A stretch of 7,478 nucleotides of DNA from Alphaproteobacteria bacterium (GCA_021732545.1 JAKFUW010000126.1:1-7478), one strand, 5' to 3'; shown: positions 1-6,034, counted from the first letter of the stretch. Notes: generated from the sequence alone by a model not told the origin. Translations and numbers: made by a program.

Positions 1-31
1 CCCTAACCCTCCCCCGCAAGCAGGGGAGGGA
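1..31. repeat. C/G-rich palindromic repeat, in frame inside the RND gene
   Basis: The palindrome is CCCTCCCC (7-14), loop CGCAAGCA, GGGGAGGG (23-30). A close relative recurs at 5074-5104, sharing CTAACC, the C-run, GCAAGCA and the G-run. The copy is cut by the window edge. Its reading frame is open and joins the RND gene without a stop, giving the peptide PNPPPQAGEG just before conserved pump sequence. Confidence 0.75.
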
Positions 32-1657
32 ATTATTCAGCGTTATATTTACCAGCCATTTAACGCCCGCATGGATTCTTTTTCGGCGCGCTATGGCCGT
101 TTGGTGAGCCGTGTGGTGCATCTTGGCGGATTGATGTTGCTGATTTATGCGGGGCTGATGGTGCTGACATTTATTGGCTATCGACACGTGCCCACAGGCT
201 TTATCCCTGCACAAGATCAAGGTTATTTCATCGTTGGTATTGCGTTGCCGTCTGGCGCGTCGCTCGATCGAACCGACGCGGTGGTGCAAGAAGCCACGCG
301 TCGTTTACTCAAAATTGATGGCGTGGCCAACGCGGTTGGCTTTGCCGGATTTTCAGGCGCAACCTTTACTTCGGCTTCGAATGCGGCTGCAATTTTTACG
401 GTACTTGAGCCATTTAAAAATCGTGCCGAAAAAGGCATCGGTCATCAGGAGTTACTCGCCAATATTCGCGGTGCCATGATGGGGATTGATAAAGCGTTTG
501 TGGTGGTGATTCAGCCGCCACCGGTACGCGGTATCGGCAGTGGTGGCGGCTTTAAAATGATGTTGCAAGATCGCGGTGGTGTGGGCGTGGAACAACTCAA
601 CGGTGCGCTGTGGCAGTTGGCGGGTGCGGCCAATCAATCGGGCGTCGTCACATCGGTATTTAGCTTTTATGAAATCGGCACGCCGGTGTTATATTTGAAT
701 GTAGACCGCGAGCGCACCGAGCGTTTGAAGGTGCCGCTGGATCGCGTGTTTGAATCGCTGTCGGTCTATTTGGGTTCGGCTTATGTGAATGACTTTAACT
801 ATCTGGGGCGTACCTACCGCGTAACCGCGCAAGCTGACGCCGATTACCGCATGACCGCAGACGACATTTCGCGCATGCGTGTGCGTTCTGATTCGGGCGC
901 GATGGTGCCGCTGGGAACGCTTGCAACGTTCGAAGACCGCACGGGTACCTCGCGTCAGCCGCGCTATAATTTATATCCCGCAGCCGAACTTCAAGGCGAT
1001 ACGGCGGCAGGTTTCAGCACGGGCGAGGCGCTTGCCAAAATGGAAGAACTCGCCGCGCAGTTGCTGCCGCCTGGCATCGATTTTGAATGGACGGAACTGG
1101 CTTACCAGCAAAAACTCTCAGGCAATACGGGCGTGGTTGCCTTTGCTTTGGCAGTGGTGTTTGTGTTTTTGTTACTGGCGGCACTCTATGAAAGTTGGGT
1201 GCTACCGCTTGCGATTATTTTGATTGTGCCTATGTGTTTATTGTCTGCGATTGCAGGCGTATGGATTGCGGGCATGGATAATAATATTCTCACCCAAATT
1301 GGCTTGGTGGTGCTGATTGGATTGGCGTGTAAAAACGCGATTCTCATCGTGGAATTTGCCAAGGAGCGTGAGGAACAAGGCCAGACGCCATGGCAAGCCG
1401 CAATCGATGCCTGTGCGCTTCGTTTGCGTCCGATTTTAATGACATCATTTGCGTTTATTTTGGGCGTAATCCCCTTGGTGATTGCATCGGGCGCAGGGGC
1501 TGAAATGCGCCAAGCGCTGGGCGTTGCGGTGTTTGCGGGGATGATTGGCGTGACGTTCTTTGGCCTTATTTTCACGCCGGTCTTTTATGTGTTGTGCCGC
1601 AAATTTAGCATTTATGTTCGACAACTGACGGGCTTATCTGCTACCACGCGGGGATGA
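2..1657 (+). CDS. RND (HAE1/AcrB-type) multidrug efflux pump, C-terminal half, 5' partial
   Basis: This is the inner-membrane proton-driven pump of a tripartite efflux system. Only the second half is present, and the frame is open to the window edge. Numbering from the Met at 71, which aligns inside AcrB-like proteins and is not a true start: TM7 is about residues 15-37, followed by the FIPAQDQGYF segment (44-53) and the second periplasmic porter/docking half (about 50-345, including GSAYVNDF at 235-242). TM8-TM12 occupy about 353-510. The proton-relay residues of the C-terminal half are present by alignment to AcrB: K421 (K940), R451 (R971) and T458 (T978). ALYESW and KNAILIVEFAK are hallmark stretches. 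The region before Met71 (QPFNARMD) aligns with the FN-containing cytoplasmic helix before TM7, so coding continues upstream. The gene overlaps the ABC-F gene by ATGA. The substrate cannot be told, and the first 31 bases are a repeat read in frame. Confidence 0.93.
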   Translation, partial: PNPPPQAGEGIIQRYIYQPFNARMDSFSARYGRLVSRVVHLGGLMLLIYAGLMVLTFIGYRHVPTGFIPAQDQGYFIVGIALPSGASLDRTDAVVQEATRRLLKIDGVANAVGFAGFSGATFTSASNAAAIFTVLEPFKNRAEKGIGHQELLANIRGAMMGIDKAFVVVIQPPPVRGIGSGGGFKMMLQDRGGVGVEQLNGALWQLAGAANQSGVVTSVFSFYEIGTPVLYLNVDRERTERLKVPLDRVFESLSVYLGSAYVNDFNYLGRTYRVTAQADADYRMTADDISRMRVRSDSGAMVPLGTLATFEDRTGTSRQPRYNLYPAAELQGDTAAGFSTGEALAKMEELAAQLLPPGIDFEWTELAYQQKLSGNTGVVAFALAVVFVFLLLAALYESWVLPLAIILIVPMCLLSAIAGVWIAGMDNNILTQIGLVVLIGLACKNAILIVEFAKEREEQGQTPWQAAIDACALRLRPILMTSFAFILGVIPLVIASGAGAEMRQALGVAVFAGMIGVTFFGLIFTPVFYVLCRKFSIYVRQLTGLSATTRG

Positions 1658-3495
1658 ACGCTCGGCTACTGCTCAATCTCGATAATATCACACTCAGTTT
1701 TGGTGGCAAACCGTTGTTTGAAGGCTTGTCGCTGAACATCAACGACCATGACCGCATTTGTTTGGTTGGCAAAAATGGTGCTGGCAAAACCACGCTGATG
1801 CGCCTGATGATGGAAGATCTGGAACTCGATGGCGGTTCGCGCTTTGTGCTTTCCGGCACGCGCATCGGCTATCTCGCGCAAACGGTGCAGCATGATGCAA
1901 CACAAACGGTGCTGGAATTTGTGTTGGCGGGCTTACCTGCGGATGAGCAAAATGAGTATAATCATTATCTGGCTGACCGCGTGATTGTGCCGCTGGGCCT
2001 CGCGCCTGAGATGCTGATGAACACGCTTTCGGGCGGGCAGTTGCGCCGCGCGGCGTTGGCGCGGGCGCTGGTCTATGACCCCGATATTTTACTGCTTGAT
2101 GAGCCCACTAACCATCTGGATTTAGAAACCATCGAGTGGCTGGAAGATTATCTCAATGGCTTTCGCGGCGCGATCATTTGCATCAGCCATGATCGCAGAT
2201 TTCTGGCGAATATTTCGCGCAATGTGTGGTGGCTGGATCGCGGGCGGATTCGGATTTGCCCATTCGGTTATGGCGAATTTGAAGAGTGGATGGATGAACA
2301 AATTGAGCACGAAACCCGCGAATTACAGAACCTCGCCAAGAAGGTGGAAGCCGAGCATGACTGGACGCAAGGCGGTGTGACGGGCAGGCGCAAACGCAAT
2401 GTGCGGCGCTTGCGCGAGCTTGGAAATCTGCGCGAAAAATTGCGCCGTGATAAAGCCGCGATGAAATCGCGCTCGCAAAAAATTGAGATGGACGCACTCG
2501 ACGCACCAACGGCCTCGAAGATTGTGGCGGAGTTTAAAAATGTCTCGAAACATTTCATGCGCGATGGCAAAAAAATTCCGATTTTAGAGGAGTTTCATCA
2601 CATCATTCTCAAAGGTGATCGCTTAGGAATTTTAGGCAAAAATGGTTCCGGAAAATCGACTTTTATTAAACTCATCATGAATGAAGAACCGCTCAATAGC
2701 GGGCATTTATTTCGCAGTAAAACGCTGAACGTATCCTATTTCGATCAGAACCGCACCGAGCTTGTGCCCGATAAAACCGTGTGGGATACGCTGTGCCCGG
2801 ACGGCGGCCATTTTGTGCATTTGGGCGAGAGCGAGAACGAAAAAGCGGTGCATGTGCGCGGTTATTTAAAGCGTTTTTTGTTCGACCCTGCGATCTTAGA
2901 ACATAAGGTGAAAACGCTTTCAGGTGGTCAGCAAAATCGGTTGCTACTTGCTAAAATTCTGGCCAATCCGGGTAATGTCATCATCCTTGATGAGCCAACC
3001 AATGACCTCGATATGGACACGCTGGATATGCTGCAAGAGATGCTCAGCGATTATGCTGGCACCTTGATTATTGTCAGCCATGATCGTGACTTTTTAGACC
3101 GCATTGTCACTGAAGTGATCGGCTTTGAGGGCGATGCCAAAGTGCATGCGGTGATGGGTGGCTATAGCGATTATGTGCGCGAAACCAAGCAGCCCGCAAA
3201 GCCTGAAAAGAAAGAAGCGGTGATTGTTACAAAACATCAGCCGCCTAAAAAACCAGCGGCCAAATTATCCTATGGCGACACACTGGCGTTGCAACGGATT
3301 CCGGAGCAAATTGCCGCGTGGCAAGCCGAGCAAGAGGTTTTAAAAGTATCGCTTGATAGTGCGGAACTGTATGCCAACGAACCCGACCGCTTCATGCAGA
3401 TGGTGCAGGAATTTCAGAAATTGCAGCACAAAATTGAAGAGGCGGAAAACCGTTGGCTGGCGCTGGAAGAAAAGCGGGAGAAGTTGTCGGGTTAG
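1654..3495 (+). CDS. uup: ABC-F family ATPase, Uup type
   Basis: This is a soluble twin-ABC ATPase of the ABC-F class. Such proteins bind ribosomes or nucleic acid rather than transport; Uup is linked to ribosome function and to precise excision of transposons. Domain 1 has Walker A GKNGAGKTT (39-47), signature LSGGQ (125-129), Walker B ILLLDE (145-150) and switch His in SHD (178-180). The basic interdomain linker (about 200-285) contains RRKRNVRRLRELGNLREKLR. Domain 2 has GKNGSGKST (328-336), LSGGQ (422-426), VIILDE (442-447) and SHD (475-477). YFDQNR near 362 and GYLKRFLF near 403 match Uup closely. A Lys/Pro-rich spacer (511-537) leads to a C-terminal coiled coil (about 541-613), the Uup-specific extension. 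The length of 613 is normal. The start ATG overlaps the RND stop (ATGA), and no strong Shine-Dalgarno is seen, which suggests translational coupling. It ends with TAG. Confidence 0.93.
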   Translation: MNARLLLNLDNITLSFGGKPLFEGLSLNINDHDRICLVGKNGAGKTTLMRLMMEDLELDGGSRFVLSGTRIGYLAQTVQHDATQTVLEFVLAGLPADEQNEYNHYLADRVIVPLGLAPEMLMNTLSGGQLRRAALARALVYDPDILLLDEPTNHLDLETIEWLEDYLNGFRGAIICISHDRRFLANISRNVWWLDRGRIRICPFGYGEFEEWMDEQIEHETRELQNLAKKVEAEHDWTQGGVTGRRKRNVRRLRELGNLREKLRRDKAAMKSRSQKIEMDALDAPTASKIVAEFKNVSKHFMRDGKKIPILEEFHHIILKGDRLGILGKNGSGKSTFIKLIMNEEPLNSGHLFRSKTLNVSYFDQNRTELVPDKTVWDTLCPDGGHFVHLGESENEKAVHVRGYLKRFLFDPAILEHKVKTLSGGQQNRLLLAKILANPGNVIILDEPTNDLDMDTLDMLQEMLSDYAGTLIIVSHDRDFLDRIVTEVIGFEGDAKVHAVMGGYSDYVRETKQPAKPEKKEAVIVTKHQPPKKPAAKLSYGDTLALQRIPEQIAAWQAEQEVLKVSLDSAELYANEPDRFMQMVQEFQKLQHKIEEAENRWLALEEKREKLSG

Positions 3496-3508
3496 TGTGC
3501 TATCTTCA

Positions 3509-3636
3509 CTCCCCCCTTGAGGGGGAGTCAAAACGCGCCAGCGTTTTGGTGGGGGGTAAAAACACAACTCATTAATCCCCCCACGGAACTTGCTGCGCTA
3601 TCGCTTACAAGTTCCCGCTCCCCCTCAAGGGGGGAG
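3509..3636. repeat. 128-bp multi-hairpin element, copy 1
   Basis: Perfect 19-bp terminal inverted repeats: CTCCCCCCTTGAGGGGGAG (3509-3527) and its exact reverse complement (3618-3636). Each arm is itself nearly palindromic. Hairpins tile the interior almost without gaps: CAAAACGC/GCGTTTTG (3529-3536/3541-3548), GTGGGGGG/CCCCCCAC (3549-3556/3577-3584, 20-nt loop) and GGAACTTG/CAAGTTCC (3585-3592/3608-3615). It sits between the convergent ends of uup and dusB, six bases from the dusB stop, and fills most of that 147-base gap. It may act there as a transcript 3'-end structure, but no T-tract follows. Confidence 0.9.
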
Positions 3637-3642
3637 CAAAGA

Positions 3643-4689
3643 TTAAGCCACCTGCTTCTCATACGTTACTTCGTCCTCATTCCTATCCAGCACGCTGTGA
3701 TAAAAATCCTTCGTCGCGGCCACGACTTCTTTCGCGCATGACATCATGTTCATGCGGTTGCGAAATTCGGCGGAGCCAATCATGCCGCTGGTGTACCAGC
3801 CGATATGTTTGCGTGCCACGCGCAAACCAGCATCGTGGCCATAGACATGCAGCATGTCATCGTAATGCGCGAGCAACAGTTCAAGCTGCGCGGCGCGTGT
3901 TGGGGCGGCGCACTCGCGGCTATGTAAATAATCGATGACTTGCTGCGGAAACCACGGGCGGCCATAGGTGCCGCGCCCGATCATCACGCCATCTGCGCCC
4001 GATTCGCTTAAAGCCTTATCCACATCGGCGAAGGTGGTGATGTCGCCATTGACAATCACCGGTAAATCCACCACCTCTTTCACGCGGCGCACAAAGCCCC
4101 AATCGGCGTTGCCCTTATACATTTGGTTGCGGGTGCGGCCGTGGATGGTGATCATTTTGATGCCGACATCTTCCGCGATTTTAGCGATTTTGGGAGCGTT
4201 GAGGCTTTGATGATCCCACCCCATGCGCATTTTAAGGGTGACGGGGATGGTGACGGCACGGGCTGTCGCTTCCAAGATTTTGGCGGCAAGCGGCTCATCG
4301 CGCAGCAATGCCGAACCCGCCATGCTGCCAACTACTTTTTTCACGGGGCAGCCAAAATTGATGTCGATGATATCCGCGCCGCGATCTTCATTCAGCTTGG
4401 CGGCCTCGCCCATGGTTTGCGGATCGCAGCCTGCGAGTTGCACCGCAAAAGGACGTTCTTGTTCGCCGGATGATCTGGTCATGCGCTCGGCATTTTTGGT
4501 CTCTAAAATCACCGCTTTGCTGGCGATCATTTCGGAGAACACCAACCCTGCGCCAAATTGTTTGACGACCTTGCGAAAGGGCAGGTCAGACACGCCCGTC
4601 ATCGGTGCCAACAGAACAGGGTTTTCGACTGTGATGGAGCCGATGTGGATGGGTTTGAGCCGTGAGCTATGGACGGGTTCGTTTAACAT
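3643..4689 (-). CDS. dusB: tRNA-dihydrouridine synthase B (NifR3 family)
   Basis: An FMN enzyme that reduces uridine to dihydrouridine in the tRNA D-loop using NAD(P)H. The 348-residue protein has a TIM-barrel N-terminal domain. Visible motifs are APMTGVSDLPFR (28-39, FMN binding and family signature), FGCPVKKV (112-119) with the presumed catalytic Cys114, LKMRMGWD with Lys153, TIHGRTR with His183, VNGDI (213-217), and IGRGTYGRPWF (237-247, phosphate binding). The Cys-to-Lys spacing of 39 equals that in E. coli DusB. The C-terminal helical tRNA-binding domain begins near 260. The ATG at 4689 gives an ordinary N-terminus, though its Shine-Dalgarno is poor. In many alphaproteobacteria this gene (nifR3) precedes ntrBC; here it stands alone. 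It is convergent with uup, and a copy of the 128-bp repeat lies on each side. A strong promoter partly inside the upstream repeat probably drives it. Confidence 0.94.
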   Translation of the reverse strand: MLNEPVHSSRLKPIHIGSITVENPVLLAPMTGVSDLPFRKVVKQFGAGLVFSEMIASKAVILETKNAERMTRSSGEQERPFAVQLAGCDPQTMGEAAKLNEDRGADIIDINFGCPVKKVVGSMAGSALLRDEPLAAKILEATARAVTIPVTLKMRMGWDHQSLNAPKIAKIAEDVGIKMITIHGRTRNQMYKGNADWGFVRRVKEVVDLPVIVNGDITTFADVDKALSESGADGVMIGRGTYGRPWFPQQVIDYLHSRECAAPTRAAQLELLLAHYDDMLHVYGHDAGLRVARKHIGWYTSGMIGSAEFRNRMNMMSCAKEVVAATKDFYHSVLDRNEDEVTYEKQVA

Positions 4690-4736
4690 GCGTTCAGTGC
4701 ATAGCGCAAAAAGTGCAGGGTGGCTAGTGGTTTTCG

Positions 4737-4765
4737 CTTATACTCCCCCCTTGAGGGGGAGTCAA
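4737..4765 (-). promoter_or_regulatory. Predicted sigma70-type promoter of dusB, -35 inside the repeat
   Basis: On the minus strand, TTGACT (4765-4760) is separated by exactly 17 bases from TATAAG (4742-4737). Both boxes match consensus at five of six bases. The spacer is exactly the left 17 bases of repeat copy 2, while the -10 lies just outside the repeat. Transcription would start near 4730, leaving a leader of about 40 bases before the dusB ATG. At copy 1 the equivalent -10 position reads TGAAGA, so no promoter is expected there. Confidence 0.6.
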
Positions 4766-4870
4766 AAGGCGCAAGCCTTTTGGTGGGGGGGGCAGAAACA
4801 CAGGCCTTTACCCCCCACGGAACTTGCTGCGCTATGGCTTGCACGTTCCCGCTCCCCCTCAAGGGGGGAG
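4743..4870. repeat. 128-bp multi-hairpin element, copy 2
   Basis: Same length and orientation as the copy at 3509-3636, with identical 19-bp terminal inverted repeats (4743-4761/4852-4870). Hairpins are CAAAAGGC/GCCTTTTG (4763-4770/4775-4782), GTGGGGGG/CCCCCCAC (4783-4790/4811-4818) and GGAACTTG/CACGTTCC (4819-4826/4842-4849, one mismatch). Against copy 1, the first stem shows a paired C-G to G-C swap. The 20-nt loop (4791-4810) has diverged at most positions but kept its length. Confidence 0.9.
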
Positions 4871-4893
4871 CAAAGAAAAATCGTAAACCAGAA

Positions 4894-4913
4894 CCTTCTC
4901 CCAATGGGAGAGG
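4894..4913. repeat. Solitary palindromic arm of the CTCTCCC repeat type
   Basis: CCTTCTCCCAATGGGAGAGG is an imperfect palindrome (core CTCCC-AAT-GGGAG). It is close to the arms at 5906-5924 and 6016-6034, but has no following variable hairpin. It looks like a half copy or a remnant. Confidence 0.6.
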
Positions 4914-4923
4914 AAAGTTGCTT

Positions 4924-5013
4924 CATTCCCTCCCCCGCTTGCGGGCTTGGTCTAGAAAAATTGATGCACAGGCATCAATTTTTCGTGCACCAAGGGCTCA
5001 AGGTGGGGGAATG
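4924..5013. repeat. Nested palindromic element with a perfect 13-bp hairpin
   Basis: Imperfect terminal inverted repeats CATTCCCTCCCC (4924-4935) and GGTGGGGGAATG (5002-5013) enclose CCCGC-TT-GCGGG (4934-4945), then CTTGGT/ACCAAG (4946-4951/4989-4994). Inside that is a perfect 13-bp stem, GAAAAATTGATGC (4955-4967) with its complement at 4972-4984 and loop ACAG. The core stem TTGATGC/GCATCAA is followed by TTTTT on both strands, so it could work as a bidirectional intrinsic terminator between the divergent dusB and the plus-strand hypothetical gene. Bases 5014-5065 hold nothing I can assign. Confidence 0.7.
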
Positions 5014-5066
5014 GTTGATTAAGCAAGGTGCACAACATGCTGTTTCTCTCGACTTGCTTTTTAGCT

Positions 5067-5104
5067 CCCCCCTCCTAACCTCCCCCCGCAAGCAGGGGGA
5101 GGAA
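5067..5104. repeat. C/G-rich palindromic repeat, related to the copy at the window start
   Basis: CCTCCCCC (5079-5086), loop CGCAAGCA, GGGGGAGG (5095-5102), preceded by CTCCTAACC. The loop and flanks match the palindrome at 1-31, giving two copies of one family in the window. Confidence 0.75.
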
Positions 5105-5146
5105 CTCCAATCTTCACACAATCGTCAAATAACAACGGCGTGGTGG

Positions 5147-5155
5147 TGATATAAT
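5147..5155 (+). promoter_or_regulatory. Extended -10 promoter of the repeat-containing hypothetical gene
   Basis: TGATATAAT is a perfect extended -10 box (TGnTATAAT). No credible -35 lies 16-18 bases upstream, which is typical of extended -10 promoters. Initiation would be expected about 7 bases downstream of 5155, at or next to the A of the ATG at 5162, so the mRNA may have little or no leader. Confidence 0.5.
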
Positions 5156-5161
5156 GATGGA

Positions 5162-5857
5162 ATGAAAGATATGGGAACATTAACTTTGGGTGAGGATGGA
5201 GTTTATTCTCCTTCTAGTTCTAGTGGCGCATCGAGTGGAACGGTACCACCAGCATCGGACGCTGCTAAGGGGACGTGGAGGAGTCGCGCTTCTGAAATGT
5301 GGCAGAAGGCAACCGAGCAACACCCTAACTCTTCATGGAGCCGTTTTAACCCTGAAGAGGTGGATTTAACACCTAAGGCAGCGGCAGAACCAGCGCCTAA
5401 AAGTGCGTGGAGGAATCGTGCATCTGAAATGTGGTCAAAAGCCACAGAACAGCACCCCAACTCTTCATGGAGCCGTTTTAACCCTGAAGAGGTGGATTTA
5501 ACTCCGAAGCCAAAAGCTGAAGCACCTGTTAAGCCCTCCAGCAAACCAGTCTATGGATCATGGTCTGAGCGCTTTAAAGATTTTGGTACGCAGATGGAGC
5601 AAGGCTGGAGCCATGCACATTTCAGAGGTGAAGGTGGGGCGCATATCCTACAAGAAGGTGGTAGCACTATTAATAGGGCTGTAGGTCGTGGTGTGGGAGT
5701 ATTAGCTGGCGCTCCGGTGGCAGCCTTCAGAGGTGGTGCCAATGTTGCAATGGGTGTTGCAGTTCCAGTAGCAAAAATGGCAGGGGTTGGATTGTTAGGG
5801 GGTGTCGCATTGTTAGGCGGGGCGGCGTTGCTCTCCCGCAATGAATTCAATCGATAA
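5162..5857 (+). CDS. Hypothetical protein with 44-residue tandem repeats and a glycine-rich hydrophobic tail
   Basis: I do not recognise this 231-residue protein. Residues 1-38 are Ser/Gly/Pro-rich and lack a signal peptide. Two near-identical 44-residue units follow (39-82 and 83-126). Each contains RASEMW, KATEQHPNSSWSRF and NPEEVDLTPK, then an Ala/Pro/Lys-rich linker. A third, degenerate unit may begin at W134 (WSERFKDFGTQMEQGW). Residues 175-224 are Gly/Ala/Val-rich and hydrophobic with repeated GG and small-residue spacing, as in glycine-zipper or membrane-inserting helices; the last residues are SRNEFNR. Real coding is supported by conservation of the repeat at protein level, a good -10 box and the absence of a competing frame. 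There is no clear Shine-Dalgarno, and a second ATG at 5171 is possible. Membrane association or secretion as an effector is conceivable from composition, but this is only inference. It stands alone between repeat-rich gaps. Confidence 0.72.
   Translation: MKDMGTLTLGEDGVYSPSSSSGASSGTVPPASDAAKGTWRSRASEMWQKATEQHPNSSWSRFNPEEVDLTPKAAAEPAPKSAWRNRASEMWSKATEQHPNSSWSRFNPEEVDLTPKPKAEAPVKPSSKPVYGSWSERFKDFGTQMEQGWSHAHFRGEGGAHILQEGGSTINRAVGRGVGVLAGAPVAAFRGGANVAMGVAVPVAKMAGVGLLGGVALLGGAALLSRNEFNR
5276..5539 (+). repeat. Two 132-bp coding tandem repeats
   Basis: Unit 1 is 5276-5407 and unit 2 is 5408-5539, a period of exactly 132 bases (44 codons). The stretch 5327-5370 is identical to 5459-5502, including third codon positions, while the first part of the units differs at several silent sites. 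This suggests recent duplication or local gene conversion. Confidence 0.88.
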
Positions 5858-5904
5858 TCTCTCGTTTTTCGTCATTCTTGCCTGGCCACGCCAGAGGGTG
5901 CTGT

Positions 5905-5955
5905 ACCTCTCCCATGGGGAGAGGTCGAAATAGCATCGCTATTTCGGGAGAGGGT
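5905..5955. repeat. CTCTCCC-type hairpin element, forward copy
   Basis: A perfect palindromic arm CCTCTCCC-ATG-GGGAGAGG (5906-5924) is followed by T and a 9-bp hairpin CGAAATAGC/GCTATTTCG (5926-5934/5938-5946), then GGAGAGGG (5947-5954), which can pair back with the left strand of the arm. It lies about 50 bases after the stop of the plus-strand hypothetical gene. Confidence 0.8.
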
Positions 5956-5980
5956 CATTTTGGTAGAGCGAGTCGTTATT

Positions 5981-6034
5981 CTCCCTCTCCCAAAACTGCC
6001 TAAAGTCAGTTTTGACCTCTCCCATTGGGAGAGG
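5981..6034. repeat. CTCTCCC-type hairpin element, inverted copy
   Basis: Read on the minus strand this has the same layout as 5905-5955: arm CCTCTCCCAATGGGAGAGG (6034-6016), T, stem CAAAACTG/CAGTTTTG (6014-6007/5998-5991), then GGAGAGGG (5990-5983). The stem sequence differs from the other copy but pairs perfectly. The two copies point toward each other, 25 bases apart. The rest of the 5858-6194 gap holds a short 7-bp tandem repeat (ACGAATC, 6059-6076) and the degenerate palindrome that follows. Confidence 0.8.

Noticed and set aside
1186..1575. Minus-strand open frame of 129 codons
   Set aside because: Antisense to the conserved membrane segments TM8-TM12 of the RND pump; no motifs.
3509..3636. 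Intrinsic terminator for uup
   Set aside because: The hairpins are strong but no T-run follows any of them on the plus strand, so a standard Rho-independent terminator cannot be claimed.
3509..4870. Composite transposon flanking dusB
   Set aside because: The flanking copies are only 128 bp, encode nothing, and no transposase or clear target duplication is present; kept only as a low-weight cassette idea.
4223..5149. Long plus-strand open frame of 308 codons
   Set aside because: Its first half is antisense to the clearly conserved dusB and its second half runs through repeat sequence; the translation is low-complexity and resembles no protein.
5203..5544. Minus-strand open frame of 113 codons with repeats
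   Set aside because: It mirrors the coding tandem repeats of the plus-strand gene and has no promoter or ribosome binding site of its own.
4743..6034. CRISPR array from the repeated palindromes
   Set aside because: Spacing is irregular, orientations differ, there are no uniform spacers and no cas genes.
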